Shown: piece after piece, positions 45,405-54,648 of the stretch | Layout: each line of letters begins with the position of its first letter | How positions within the stretch are numbered: the first letter of the stretch is position 1 | Assembly (NCBI GenBank): GCA_017416765.1 | Contig: JAFQBE010000008.1 | Span: 1 to 64,000 of the forward strand | Reading direction: 5' to 3' | Source: Clostridia bacterium | GTDB taxonomy: Bacteria; Bacillota; Clostridia; Oscillospirales; Acutalibacteraceae | Length of the DNA: 64,000 nucleotides | Notes under the pieces: model-generated | The model's database searches: none | What the model was told of the DNA's origin: nothing | What the model saw: only the letters and a program-made list of their open reading frames with translations | Translations under genes and position numbers: made by a program

Positions 45405-47474
45405 TTAAAATTCAATGCCGCCGATTTTTTTCGCATTGCCGCTGCTTGTACCGACAAGTACGGAATAGTTTTTATCAAGCACCCAATCGCCTGTTTCAGG
45501 GCTGTAGAATTTAATTTCATCAAGCGGAATATCTATTTTAACAGATTCAGCTGAATTTGTTTTTACTGCAATACGCTTGAAGCCTTTAAGAAGCTTAACA
45601 GGGCGGTCAACATCAGTATTATTACTTGAAATATAAACCTGAACAACTTCTTCGCCATCAACATCGCCGATGTTTTTTACATCAACCTGTATGGTTATTG
45701 CTTTATCATCACAAGTAACACAGGCGTTTTCTAACTCGAACTGAGTATAAGAAAGACCGAAGCCGAAGGGATACTGCGGCTCAATATTCTTTTTATCCAT
45801 GAGTGTATAGCCGTGATAATAGCCGTAATCAATTTCACGCTCTTTATCGGATATATGTAAAAACTTCGGGTAATCTGTATCGTTAAAGCAAACAGTAAAG
45901 GGCAGTTTGCCGCCGGGGTTAACATCGCCGCTTAAAACATCAGCAAGGGCATTCCCGCCTTCAAGTCCGCTATAGAACGAGAACAGAATTGCATCTGCCA
46001 TATCAGTCCACTCTTTGATAACATAGGCACTGCCGCCCATTATATTGACAATAAGCTTTTTTCCTGTTGCGGACAAAGCCTTGATAAGTGCAACATCCTC
46101 GGGCGGAATGCGCAAATCAGCCCTGTCGCCGCCTGAACCTTTGGGCTTTTTCTTAACATTGCCGAGGTTTACAAGGAACTCGCCTTCCTGAAGCCAGTCG
46201 CTGCCCACACAAACAACAATATAATCCGAATCAGCGACAGCCTGTTTTGCTTTCTCAACTTCACAACCGTTGTATACGGTAACATTACTATCACTAAAGC
46301 GGTTTTTAATACCTTCATAAGCAGTTACGGTATATAGGCTGTAAACATTGCTGCTGCCGTGGTCACCTACATTTACTTTGTTTGCATATCTGCCGACTAC
46401 AGCAATTTTTTTGCCTTGTTTTAAAGGCAGAGTATTGTCGGAATTTTTAAGCAGAACTGTACCCTTACCTGCCACTTTTCGTGCAAGTGCAGTATGTTCC
46501 TTGGAAAGAATTACGGATTTTGGCTGTTCTTTGTAGTTGGGTAAGGTTTTGATAAGTGCCTTTAAAATTCGGGATACGCAAAGGTTGATATCATTTTCTG
46601 TTAGTTCACCTTTTTTAAGTTTGTGGTTAAGTACGGCATAGCGGAAATAATAAGGCATTTCCATATCCATACCGGCTTTAACGCTTTTAACCGCATCATA
46701 AATTCCGTAGAAAAAATCAGAAAGCGTAAAGCCTTCAAAGCCCCATTTATCGCGAAGTATATCGGTAAGCAGTTCTTTATTTTCACAACTGTATGTGCCG
46801 TTTACCTTGTTGTAAGCACCCATAATTGACATTGCACCCGCATCAATACATTTTTTAAAATGAGGCAGATATACCTCGTGCAATGTTCTTTCATCAGCCC
46901 TTGCATCAACCTTGAAGCGTAAATCCTCAATACTGTTAAGTGCATAGTGTTTCGGGCAGGCAATAATTCCGTTATTCTGCATTGCTTTTGTAAGGGCTGC
47001 ACCCATTTTGCCAAGCAGAAACGGATCTTCACCGTAGGTTTCCTGCGCTCTGCCCCACATGGGATTTCGAAGTAAATTAATACAAACACCTGCATAAAGG
47101 TTAGCACCCAATGCACTTGCTTCCTTTGCAAAAACTTCGCCTATCTGATATTCAAGCTCATCATCAAAAGTTGCACCGCGAAGCATTGAAACAGGAAAGC
47201 AGGTGCATTTGCCCATAACTATGCCCCTTGGTCCATCGGTAAAGAGTACGGGCGGAATACCGAGTCTTTTACAGCCGCCTGCCGGATAAGCTTCACCGTT
47301 ATAATAACGTCCCTTTGTGAGCGTATTTTTTATTGTTACACCCATGGCATGACCCTGCATCATACGCACTTTTTCTTTTAAACTCATTGCGCTGACAAGC
47401 TGTTGTGTCACATCGTTAAGTACTTCGGGTGTGCTTTTTTCTTTGTACATTTTTAATGCAGCTGTAAAGTTCAT
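45405..47474 (-). CDS. GH3-family beta-glycosidase
   Basis: 689 residues, full GH3 layout. N-terminal TIM barrel with TDGPRG (79-84), the KH pair (175-176) and nucleophile D253 in FTLSDFF; then an alpha/beta sandwich with the GVGDHGSSNV-like and GSDWLQEGE segments; then a fibronectin-III-like C-terminal domain ending in GDWVLDKNYSVLVG. No signal peptide, so it works in the cytosol on small glycosides. Family members cleave beta-glucosides, including plant phenolic glucosides, or beta-xylosides. It follows a flavoprotein reductase gene by 32 bp. Confidence 0.95.
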   Translation of the reverse strand: MNFTAALKMYKEKSTPEVLNDVTQQLVSAMSLKEKVRMMQGHAMGVTIKNTLTKGRYYNGEAYPAGGCKRLGIPPVLFTDGPRGIVMGKCTCFPVSMLRGATFDDELEYQIGEVFAKEASALGANLYAGVCINLLRNPMWGRAQETYGEDPFLLGKMGAALTKAMQNNGIIACPKHYALNSIEDLRFKVDARADERTLHEVYLPHFKKCIDAGAMSIMGAYNKVNGTYSCENKELLTDILRDKWGFEGFTLSDFFYGIYDAVKSVKAGMDMEMPYYFRYAVLNHKLKKGELTENDINLCVSRILKALIKTLPNYKEQPKSVILSKEHTALARKVAGKGTVLLKNSDNTLPLKQGKKIAVVGRYANKVNVGDHGSSNVYSLYTVTAYEGIKNRFSDSNVTVYNGCEVEKAKQAVADSDYIVVCVGSDWLQEGEFLVNLGNVKKKPKGSGGDRADLRIPPEDVALIKALSATGKKLIVNIMGGSAYVIKEWTDMADAILFSFYSGLEGGNALADVLSGDVNPGGKLPFTVCFNDTDYPKFLHISDKEREIDYGYYHGYTLMDKKNIEPQYPFGFGLSYTQFELENACVTCDDKAITIQVDVKNIGDVDGEEVVQVYISSNNTDVDRPVKLLKGFKRIAVKTNSAESVKIDIPLDEIKFYSPETGDWVLDKNYSVLVGTSSGNAKKIGGIEF

Positions 47475-47506
47475 TATTATCTCTCCCTAAGAATGCAATT
47501 AAATTT

Positions 47507-49288
47507 TTAATCAACATTAATATCATTCAGGTAACTTTCAAACGGTTTATTCAATTTAGGTACGGGTTTAACGGGTTCAAATGAAACTTTGCCGTTTTCG
47601 GTTACGGTAAGAAAAGCTCTGTAATTAATATCTTCGTCAACGGTTTTACCGTTATCTGTGAACACTGCTCCGCCGCGGCTGCCCGTTAACGGCATTTCAC
47701 CGAGTATTGTTTCCAGCAGTGCCTTTGCGCAGATAAGCATGTCTTTGTCATAAAAATACTTGCTCAAACTTTTATGCTGTAAAGGATAAGAATTAAGCAG
47801 TTTATTGATTTTTTCAAGCAGGATTTCACATTCATTTTTATTGCGCAAGAAAGCGGCAGATTTGCTCATTTCAGCTGTGATGCCAGAATAATCTGTTTTG
47901 CTGTCCGTAATAAAAGAACTGTATTTTTTAAAATAATCTTTTGGTATTTCAAATATAAAATCACAGCGCTGTTTATTTTTAATGCTTTTTGCACACAGTA
48001 ATGCACTGACCTGTGTATCATTCAAGGCTGTACCGCCTGGGCGTGCAAGCCCGAATGTACCTGCAGCCTCACCGATAACATAAAGCCCACTGATATTGGT
48101 TTCGTAGTTATTATCGGTATAAACACCGCCGTTGTTGTGCTGTGCACAAACGGCAATTCTTAACCACTGGCTTGATATATCAATGTTCTGCCTTGAATAA
48201 ACATCAATTGCTTTTGAATTCAGCTTTTTTAGCCGTTCAAAAGGTGTAGCCTGTGTTGCCTTGTTGCTTTCAAGGTATTGCCTTGCTTCTTCATCAAGGG
48301 TTTCAAAGCTGAAGCCTGTAGGATTTACCGTAAAATCAAGGTAGACTTTTCTGCCTGCTTTTGTTTCGTTATGTACGGCAATATCAATGAGTGAAGATTT
48401 GTTCATTCTTGCGTAGCTAAACGGCCACTGATAACCTTTAAGGAAAATGTACCTGCACATTTCCGATGGAGTATTAAAATATTCAGTAAGGAATTCATAT
48501 TCCTTTCCGTATTCGTCTACGCTTACAAATTTCGGTATTACCTGCATAAAGCTGCCTGAAACATTCCAACGGAAATCAACGGAAGCCATACCGTACTGCC
48601 ATTGCGAAAAATTGCAAAGCTTTACACCGGCTTCAACAAGTACACCGGTCATTCCATGCTGCGATTCTGGATAAACAGAATTTTTATAAATACACGCAGG
48701 TGCACCTGTAGCGCATACAACATTTCGGGAATAAAAACATTCAAAACCGTTTGTTTGAGTGTTTAATACGGCAACACCTGCTACTTTGTCGGAGCTTTTA
48801 AGTATTTCAATAACCTGACGGTTATCAAAAAGAGGTGTTTTGTTTTCTGTCAGTACAATCTTTTCAAGTTGTTCCGTCATTATTTTTGATGTCAACGGAC
48901 CTACAGATGTTGCGCGTACAGTATTGTCGTGGTCGGTTTTATACCCCGGAAATCCGCCGAAACCATCACGCGGAAAAGATACACCGTAATCACAAAGCCG
49001 CAGAAAACATTCGGTGCTGTTTACAGCCTGCAGATACATTTTTTCGCCGTCACAACAGCCTGCTGAAAAAATATCCTGCGCCATTTTATAGGGACTATCC
49101 TGAATGAAACCGTCCATTGACAGCTTATAGTATGTCTGTTTATCGCTTCCTGTGTTCCTTGATGTACCGCTTAACCTGTTTTCGGTAACTACAGCGATAT
49201 CGGTTATACCGAGTTTATGCAGTCTGTCTGCCGCACTGAATGCAGCGGCACCGCTGCCGATAATTATTGCGTCATAAATCTTATTCAT
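47507..49288 (-). CDS. fumarate-reductase-like FAD oxidoreductase
   Basis: 593 residues. I place the start at the ATG whose last bases overlap the preceding stop (ATGA, 49285-49288). FAD-binding GSGAAAFSAADRL at about 10-22, then GTSRNTGSDKQTYY, and near the C-terminus of the FAD domain IGEAAGTFGLARPGGTALNDTQV. These match the fumarate reductase/aspartate oxidase flavoprotein fold. It lacks a signal peptide and heme domain. Enzymes of this class reduce C=C bonds, e.g. fumarate, urocanate, steroid or isoflavone intermediates. Context, with an Old Yellow Enzyme and SDR upstream and a glucosidase downstream, suggests a reductive step on a small organic molecule. Confidence 0.88.
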   Translation of the reverse strand: MNKIYDAIIIGSGAAAFSAADRLHKLGITDIAVVTENRLSGTSRNTGSDKQTYYKLSMDGFIQDSPYKMAQDIFSAGCCDGEKMYLQAVNSTECFLRLCDYGVSFPRDGFGGFPGYKTDHDNTVRATSVGPLTSKIMTEQLEKIVLTENKTPLFDNRQVIEILKSSDKVAGVAVLNTQTNGFECFYSRNVVCATGAPACIYKNSVYPESQHGMTGVLVEAGVKLCNFSQWQYGMASVDFRWNVSGSFMQVIPKFVSVDEYGKEYEFLTEYFNTPSEMCRYIFLKGYQWPFSYARMNKSSLIDIAVHNETKAGRKVYLDFTVNPTGFSFETLDEEARQYLESNKATQATPFERLKKLNSKAIDVYSRQNIDISSQWLRIAVCAQHNNGGVYTDNNYETNISGLYVIGEAAGTFGLARPGGTALNDTQVSALLCAKSIKNKQRCDFIFEIPKDYFKKYSSFITDSKTDYSGITAEMSKSAAFLRNKNECEILLEKINKLLNSYPLQHKSLSKYFYDKDMLICAKALLETILGEMPLTGSRGGAVFTDNGKTVDEDINYRAFLTVTENGKVSFEPVKPVPKLNKPFESYLNDINVD

Positions 49289-50022
49289 AAGCATCTCACA
49301 TTAAATCCGCCGTCGCAGTCAATTACCGTGCCTGTGCAGAAATCAAAATCGCCCTTGGCTATTGCGGCAACACATCTGCCTATATCCGACGGTTTGCCCA
49401 TTCTTTTAATCGGTGTTATACCGTCTGCTATAAGCTTTTCATATTTTTCTTTTACTTTTACTGTCATGTCGGTTTCTATAATTCCGGGTCTTATTTCAAT
49501 TACGCTGATTCCGTATTCTGCAAGTCTTGCGGCATACAGCTTTGTAATCATTGAAATACCTGCTTTGGATATGCAGTATTCACCTCGGTTGACGGAGGCT
49601 GTGTATGCTGACATTGAAGAGATGTTTACTATTCTTGCACTGCCGGCAGCTTTCAGTAAATCAACAAATTTTTGTGTTACAAAAAAAGTACCCTTCATGT
49701 TGATATCTGTTACATAATCAAATTCTTCAGGATTTAACTCAAGAATATCTTTTCTTTCCTTAGGGGCAACACCTGCATTGTTAACAAGTAAGTCAATTTT
49801 TTCGAATTTATTTTTAACCTGTAAAACAAGATTTTCAATATCAGGAAAAGAAGAAATATCGCAGGGTATAAATAAAAGTCTGTCGGGATATTCATTTGAT
49901 AATTTTTTAAATTCTTCGTTTGTATTTCGGGAGGTAGCCACAACGGTAAACCCGTTTTTAAGTAATTCTTTTGCAATGCCTAAACCTATTCCCTTTGTTC
50001 CGCCGGTAATTACAGCTGTCAT
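49285..50022 (-). CDS. short-chain dehydrogenase/reductase
   Basis: 245 residues, classical SDR. Cofactor loop TGGTKGIG (6-13), NNAG (81-84), and the catalytic S136, Y149 and K153 (YCISK). An acidic D/E at the usual NAD-selecting position is not evident; TSRNT (30-34) with an Arg favours NADP(H). Reduces or oxidises a carbonyl/hydroxyl. Overlaps the downstream FAD gene by 4 bp (ATGA) and follows OYE by 12 bp. Confidence 0.93.
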   Translation of the reverse strand: MTAVITGGTKGIGLGIAKELLKNGFTVVATSRNTNEEFKKLSNEYPDRLLFIPCDISSFPDIENLVLQVKNKFEKIDLLVNNAGVAPKERKDILELNPEEFDYVTDINMKGTFFVTQKFVDLLKAAGSARIVNISSMSAYTASVNRGEYCISKAGISMITKLYAARLAEYGISVIEIRPGIIETDMTVKVKEKYEKLIADGITPIKRMGKPSDIGRCVAAIAKGDFDFCTGTVIDCDGGFNVRCL

Positions 50023-50034
50023 TTTTTACACCCC

Positions 50035-51255
50035 TTATTTGTTGAGTACATACTTTTTATAGTACGGCATATAAGTTTCGCTGTCTCTTACCGGGCAGCC
50101 TGCTACAGTGCCGGCACGCATAAGCTGAGAACATTTACTGCATTTTAAACAGAGCTTACTTTTGTTAAGCTGACCGTTTTCAAGATAATCGCGGTAAAAA
50201 TCAGGATAGGCAAAAGTAAGTCTGCCAAAGCCTGCGAAATCAGCAACACCGTTATTAATTATCAATTCAGAATATTTCATCGCGTTTTCGCCGGCAAAGG
50301 ATAAACCGGAAGCAATAAAATACATATCTGGAAACTCGTTTTTAAGTTCTGATGTAACATTATATATTCTTTTCATTCCTGTTTCACCGTCTTCAGGTGC
50401 ATTGATGCACGGACGGTTGATGTGAGGAATAAGATAAGGATTTCCTAAAGTAAGATTTATCAGCCTTATTCCTTTATCATAAAGTGATTTGATTATCTGT
50501 TTTGTTTCAGTCAAATCTATATTGTTGTTTTTATCTACGCCGTATCCGTAAGGATATGGGAAGCAGTCGCAGGCATTGAGCCTTGTTGTAACAATGGTAT
50601 GTTCACTTACTGCTTCTTTGACAGCATCAATACACTCAAAATATAGTCTTGTTCTGTTTTCAAGGCTGCCGCCATACATGCCTTCGCGCTCGGTTGCGCT
50701 TAAAAATTCGTTAAACAGGTAGCCGTGGCAACATTTTACATCAATACCATCAAAACCGACTTCTTCGGCAAGTTTTGCTGCGGTAAAATACTTGTTCGGA
50801 ATAGTTTTGCAGTATTCATCGGTTGAAATTACATAAGGCTGGTTTTCTTTGCCGATTTCCCAATGTGAATTACGGTATGCAACAATAGGCTTTGGTGTAC
50901 CGTCAGGTTTGCTGAATCTGCCGCTGTGGGTCAGCTGAACTATTATTATTGGCTCAAATCCGCATTCTTTTAATGCAGTTGTTTTGATATCGTTAATTAA
51001 AACTTTAAACGAATCCTTTGTTTTTTCATTCAAAAAAAGCTGACGCGGGTTAGCTCTGCCTTCGGCAGTAACGGCGGTTGCTTCAAACCATATTATGCCT
51101 GCACCGCTTTTGGCAAAGCGCAAATAGCGTCTGTATGTCAGTTCATCAACAGCACCGTGTGCAGTACCGTCGCACCCTTCCATCGGGTGAAAAACAATAC
51201 GGTTTTGTATTTTTCTGTTATGTAATTCCAACGGCATCTGAAGCACTGAATTCAT
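50035..51255 (-). CDS. Old Yellow Enzyme-type NADH:flavin oxidoreductase, truncated form with Fe-S motif
   Basis: 406 residues: the FMN-binding TIM barrel of the Old Yellow Enzyme family (IVFHPMEGCDGTAHGAV near the start, IIIVQLTHSGR, GFDGIDVKCCHGYLFNEFLS, FAGFGRLTFAYPDF). After the barrel it ends with C-x2-C-x2-C-x11-C (CLKCSKC then AGCPVRD), the Fe-S ligand pattern of 2,4-dienoyl-CoA-reductase-type members, one residue shorter between the second and third Cys. The usual C-terminal FAD/NAD(P)H half (about 270 residues) is missing. Electrons must come from a partner, possibly the FAD enzyme two genes downstream. It heads the five-gene operon. Confidence 0.9.
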   Translation of the reverse strand: MNSVLQMPLELHNRKIQNRIVFHPMEGCDGTAHGAVDELTYRRYLRFAKSGAGIIWFEATAVTAEGRANPRQLFLNEKTKDSFKVLINDIKTTALKECGFEPIIIVQLTHSGRFSKPDGTPKPIVAYRNSHWEIGKENQPYVISTDEYCKTIPNKYFTAAKLAEEVGFDGIDVKCCHGYLFNEFLSATEREGMYGGSLENRTRLYFECIDAVKEAVSEHTIVTTRLNACDCFPYPYGYGVDKNNNIDLTETKQIIKSLYDKGIRLINLTLGNPYLIPHINRPCINAPEDGETGMKRIYNVTSELKNEFPDMYFIASGLSFAGENAMKYSELIINNGVADFAGFGRLTFAYPDFYRDYLENGQLNKSKLCLKCSKCSQLMRAGTVAGCPVRDSETYMPYYKKYVLNK

Positions 51256-51287
51256 ATTGCTTACCCTCTTATTTCACTTTTAGATTA

Positions 51288-51316
51288 ATTATAACAGATA
51301 AGCTTTTTGTAAGCAA
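51288..51316 (-). promoter_or_regulatory. promoter of the OYE-SDR-FAD-GH3-esterase operon
   Basis: Minus strand: -35 TTGCTT (51316-51311), 17-bp spacer, perfect -10 TATAAT (51293-51288). GAGGG then lies 9 bases before the ATG. Confidence 0.75.
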
Positions 51317-51371
51317 TACTTTATTTAGTGGTATATTTAGAACAGTTAATATAGTTGCATATAACAAAAAG

Positions 51372-51404
51372 TAAGCTATGCAGATTCTTGCTCCGCATAG
51401 CTTA
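51372..51404 (-). terminator. terminator of the nitroreductase gene
   Basis: TAAGCTATGC (51372-51381) and GCATAGCTTA (51395-51404), a perfect 10-bp stem with a 13-base loop, followed on the minus strand by CTTTTTGTTA. It lies between the nitroreductase stop and the OYE operon promoter. Confidence 0.85.
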
Positions 51405-51456
51405 AAATAATCAAATCATTCCTAAATTTATATTCTTGTCCTTAAACAAATTACAT

Positions 51457-51972
51457 TTAAAACTTATTGTAAAATACGGTTTCATCATTTCTGAATTGCG
51501 TATGTCTTTCGTTAGGTACAGCATTTTCTTCTGGGTATCCAAGCACGAGTAAAGCAACAGGCTCAATATTCTCTGGAATTTCAAATTCAGCGCGCATTTT
51601 TGCGGGATTAAAGTGCATTACCCAAGTTGAACCTATGCCAAGCTCCCACGCTTGAAGCATCATATGAGTTGTAACGATACTTGCATCAATAACTCCGCTT
51701 TGAGCACCGTCATAAGGTCTGGTCCAACATTCATCCTTGTTGTAACATATAAGCATTGCGCAAGGTGCATTAAAATGACATCTCGAGCATATTTTGAGCT
51801 TTTCAAGCGCTGTTGTTTCATTAATTACAAGGATACGCTGTGGTTGATAATTACAGCCGGTGGGAGCAAGCTGTGCTGCTTTAAGTATTTTGTCTATTTT
51901 TTCCTGTTCAATATTGTTGCTTTTAAAGCTTCGAACAGAAAAACGGTCTCCTGCAAGGGTTAGAAAATCCAT
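51457..51972 (-). CDS. nitroreductase-family FMN oxidoreductase
   Basis: 171 residues, short single-domain member. RFSVRSFKSN at about 9-18 and GCNYQPQRILV give the FMN-binding start; the C-terminal ALLVLGYPEE (about 144-153) is typical. A two-Cys segment, CSRCHFNAPC (62-71), is unusual for the family and may bind metal or form a disulphide. NAD(P)H reduces nitro, quinone or flavin acceptors. It is its own unit, with GGAGGC 6 bases before the ATG, upstream of the OYE operon but separated by a terminator. Confidence 0.9.
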   Translation of the reverse strand: MDFLTLAGDRFSVRSFKSNNIEQEKIDKILKAAQLAPTGCNYQPQRILVINETTALEKLKICSRCHFNAPCAMLICYNKDECWTRPYDGAQSGVIDASIVTTHMMLQAWELGIGSTWVMHFNPAKMRAEFEIPENIEPVALLVLGYPEENAVPNERHTQFRNDETVFYNKF

Positions 51973-52014
51973 GAAAATGCCTCCTGATTTACAATTTATA
52001 AAATAACTATTTTT

Positions 52015-52956
52015 TTAATCGTTAAATTCCTTGTCGTATGCAATAACCTTGCCTGTTTCGGCATTAATTTCATATTCATACTCATATTTGCCGGCAACGA
52101 ATTCAACATCATAGTGAACTACCATATCGTCACGGTCAAGTTCTGCCTTTGAATATTTTACATCTGCAGCCTTTACTTTAGCGTGGTTATAAGCTACGGA
52201 TTTTGCTTTATCAGCGGAAATATAATCGTTTGCTTCGGATGTTGCTTTAACGGGGTTTCTTTCTCTTTCAACGTCTTTATCTATGATTGCACCGTCTGCA
52301 GCCTTAATCTCGTACTCATACTCGTAGCCGTTTGCCTCAAACTTGATTTCGTAGTGAGGAACAAGGTCGTCGTAATCGTAGTAAGCTTTCAGGAAGACTG
52401 CATCTTCGGCTTTCACACCTGCGTTGTCAAGTGCCTTCTTCTTTGCAGCTTCAACGCTGATATAGCCGTTGTTATTATTGTTGCTATTTTTTTTCGTTGT
52501 GTTTTCTTTGCTTACGGGTGCTTCATTTTTTTCAGGGGCTTTGCTCTTTTCTGTTGTCTTATCCTTTACAGTGACAGGGACATCAATCTTTTCGGCTTCC
52601 TTTTCAGCATTCAGAACTGCACCGTCAGCAACTGCGATTTCGTATTCGTATTCATATTTATCATAGGAGAATTTGATATCGTAGTGTGCTTTTCCGTCGT
52701 CTTTATCAAGTGAAGGTGTGCCATACAGTACAGCATCTTCTCGGGCGATTCCTGCGTGCTTGAGTGCTGCATCAATAGCGGCATCAGGGTTTATGCTTGT
52801 AAGTTCTTCGTTGTTTACCTCCGGTGCAGAAGCCTGCGCCTGATTTACTGTTGCTTTTTCTTCAACCTGTGGTTTGTTGTCTGTGCATCCTGCAAGTGCA
52901 ATAACCGATAAAACCAAACCCGCGGAAATTAATGCTATTAAAATCTTTTTTTTCAT
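52015..52956 (-). CDS. lipoprotein with three PepSY domains
   Basis: 313 residues from the ATG at 52954-52956 (a GTG nine bases earlier covers the AGAGGTGA ribosome site). Lipobox LAGC puts the lipidated cysteine at C24. Three PepSY repeats follow, at roughly residues 50-125, 165-235 and 245-312, each running from an Ala-rich helix (AAIDAALKHAGI, AAKKKALDNAGV, KAKSVAYNHAKV) to the strand pattern YEYEYEI and a D/EG-type turn. The first and second are joined by a Lys/Glu/Asn linker. PepSY domains are thought to inhibit or sense peptidases at the cell surface. It is 93 bp downstream of a histidine kinase with a PepSY-like sensor. Confidence 0.9.
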   Translation of the reverse strand: MKKKILIALISAGLVLSVIALAGCTDNKPQVEEKATVNQAQASAPEVNNEELTSINPDAAIDAALKHAGIAREDAVLYGTPSLDKDDGKAHYDIKFSYDKYEYEYEIAVADGAVLNAEKEAEKIDVPVTVKDKTTEKSKAPEKNEAPVSKENTTKKNSNNNNNGYISVEAAKKKALDNAGVKAEDAVFLKAYYDYDDLVPHYEIKFEANGYEYEYEIKAADGAIIDKDVERERNPVKATSEANDYISADKAKSVAYNHAKVKAADVKYSKAELDRDDMVVHYDVEFVAGKYEYEYEINAETGKVIAYDKEFND

Positions 52957-53049
52957 TTCAGTCACCTCTTATAAATTTTATGTATTTGTCAAGTTTTCCT
53001 TGACTGTGACTAAAGCATAATCTCCAAAGATTAAAGGAACATTAGAAAA

Positions 53050-54648
53050 TCAAACTTTTTTAAAAATAATTGAAATTTCCGTAAAATTATCAATTTCAGA
53101 TTCAGCAAGGCATTCAGCAGAATGAATTTCAGCTATTTTTTTAACAAGAGCAAGACCGAGTCCGAAGCCTTCGGTTTCAGACCTTGAAGCATCTGCCCTG
53201 TAAAACCTGTTCCATATTTTAGGCAGGTCAGTTTCGCTTATACCTATTCCGTCATCTCTTACCGACAAAACTACATTATCAGCTTTTGAATATAATTTTA
53301 CATTTATAATGCCCTTTTCTCTGCCGTATTTATCAGCGTTAGAAATAAGGTTTTCTACAAGCTGTGTAATAAGTGAAGTGTTTAATTTAATTTCAATATT
53401 TTTTTCTATATCTGCTGTTAATTCAATATTTTTTGTTGACTTGAATTTACTGCATACTTCATCTACAAGCTCACTGAGATTTTCTTTTTTTAATTCAAAT
53501 CTGTTTATTCCGTGTTCAGCTCTTGTTACGGCAAGAAGTGAAGAAACAAGCGATACCATTTTATCTGTCTGTTCTTCAATTGATTTAAGTGCCTGTACTT
53601 TGTCGTTGGCATCGGCATTAACCGAAAGAGCGTATTCACACTCAGCTTTAATAACCGCAAGCGGAGTGCGCAGCTCGTGTGAAGCATCGGAGGTAAAGCG
53701 TTTTTCGTTTTCAAACGAAACATGCAGCCTTTCAAACATATCATTGAATGTATCGGCAAGATTGTTTATTTCTCGGGGTGCTTTGTTTGTTTCGAGCCTT
53801 TTTGAAAGGTCGTTACCTGTTGAAATTTCGCGCGCTGATGCTGTTATCTTCTCAATTGGCGAAATCGCTTTTTTAGAGATAATATACGCGCCTAATGCGG
53901 CTATAATTATGAAAATCGGAAAAAGATATACAGCACTTTTAGCTACGGTACCAAATACAGTAACCGCATCATCAGACGGACATATTGCGCGGATATAGAT
54001 TTTTTCGTAAGAAGAACTGTCAGCTGTAAATTCAATCTTAAATACCTGTCTGTCCTGATATAAAGGAATATCAACCCCTATTATAGTTGCATCTTCTTTG
54101 CTTACTCCGGCATGAGAAAGCACAATATCAATTGCCTGACTTGTGCTTATACCGTTTTTGAATACTGTTTCGGAATAAGGAGTCGGTTTCAATGCATTTA
54201 CAGGGGTTACATCTGCTTCGTAAGAGATTATCTGACCTGATATAACATCAATTTCATATTCAAATTTAGTAAATTCAAGCAGTTTTGAATATAAATAATA
54301 TTTTTCTCCGTTGAGCTCCTTTTCAATAACTTCTGTATTTCCGAGTGATGCAGATTCAACCAGAGCAGCAGGTGTTTCACCGCCGATATATTCGCCGTTT
54401 TCAGTAAATAAATCGCAGTATATTCCGCCCGAATAATAGGAAAAATCGTTTTCAACTTCAAATATACCATTGCTGTATTCCATTTCGTCCGAATTACTCT
54501 GTACTATTGCAATCAGATTCTGTTTCAGTTTATCATCTGCAGCTTTTTCACTTACAATTAACAGCAAGGATATACTTATGCCGCATACAAGGGCAATCAA
54601 AGCAGTTATCCAGAGTGTTGTTAATATTTTAAACGAAACCTTTTTCAT
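53050..54648 (-). CDS. sensor histidine kinase with PepSY-like extracellular domain
   Basis: 532 residues. Two membrane helices (about 9-31 and 239-258) flank an extracellular part of about 205 residues; HAMP (about 260-310), the H-box SHELRTPLAVI with H324, and N/G boxes follow. In the sensor, FEYEIDVISGQIISYEAD (129-146) and ISTSQAIDIVLSHAGV (167-182) with VFKIEFTA (202-209) resemble the two halves of a PepSY domain, but in reversed order. It therefore shares a domain type with the lipoprotein gene next door. Overlaps the response regulator by 4 bp. Confidence 0.93.
   Translation of the reverse strand: MKKVSFKILTTLWITALIALVCGISISLLLIVSEKAADDKLKQNLIAIVQSNSDEMEYSNGIFEVENDFSYYSGGIYCDLFTENGEYIGGETPAALVESASLGNTEVIEKELNGEKYYLYSKLLEFTKFEYEIDVISGQIISYEADVTPVNALKPTPYSETVFKNGISTSQAIDIVLSHAGVSKEDATIIGVDIPLYQDRQVFKIEFTADSSSYEKIYIRAICPSDDAVTVFGTVAKSAVYLFPIFIIIAALGAYIISKKAISPIEKITASAREISTGNDLSKRLETNKAPREINNLADTFNDMFERLHVSFENEKRFTSDASHELRTPLAVIKAECEYALSVNADANDKVQALKSIEEQTDKMVSLVSSLLAVTRAEHGINRFELKKENLSELVDEVCSKFKSTKNIELTADIEKNIEIKLNTSLITQLVENLISNADKYGREKGIINVKLYSKADNVVLSVRDDGIGISETDLPKIWNRFYRADASRSETEGFGLGLALVKKIAEIHSAECLAESEIDNFTEISIIFKKV

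Noticed and set aside
44351..51255. Naming the operon as equol genes
   Set aside because: Only enzyme classes match. The OYE is truncated relative to daidzein reductase (about 640 residues), and sequence identity cannot be judged here.
53309..53998. 229-codon plus-strand frame opposite the kinase gene
   Set aside because: Shadow of the kinase, Ser-rich; no promoter or conserved motif.
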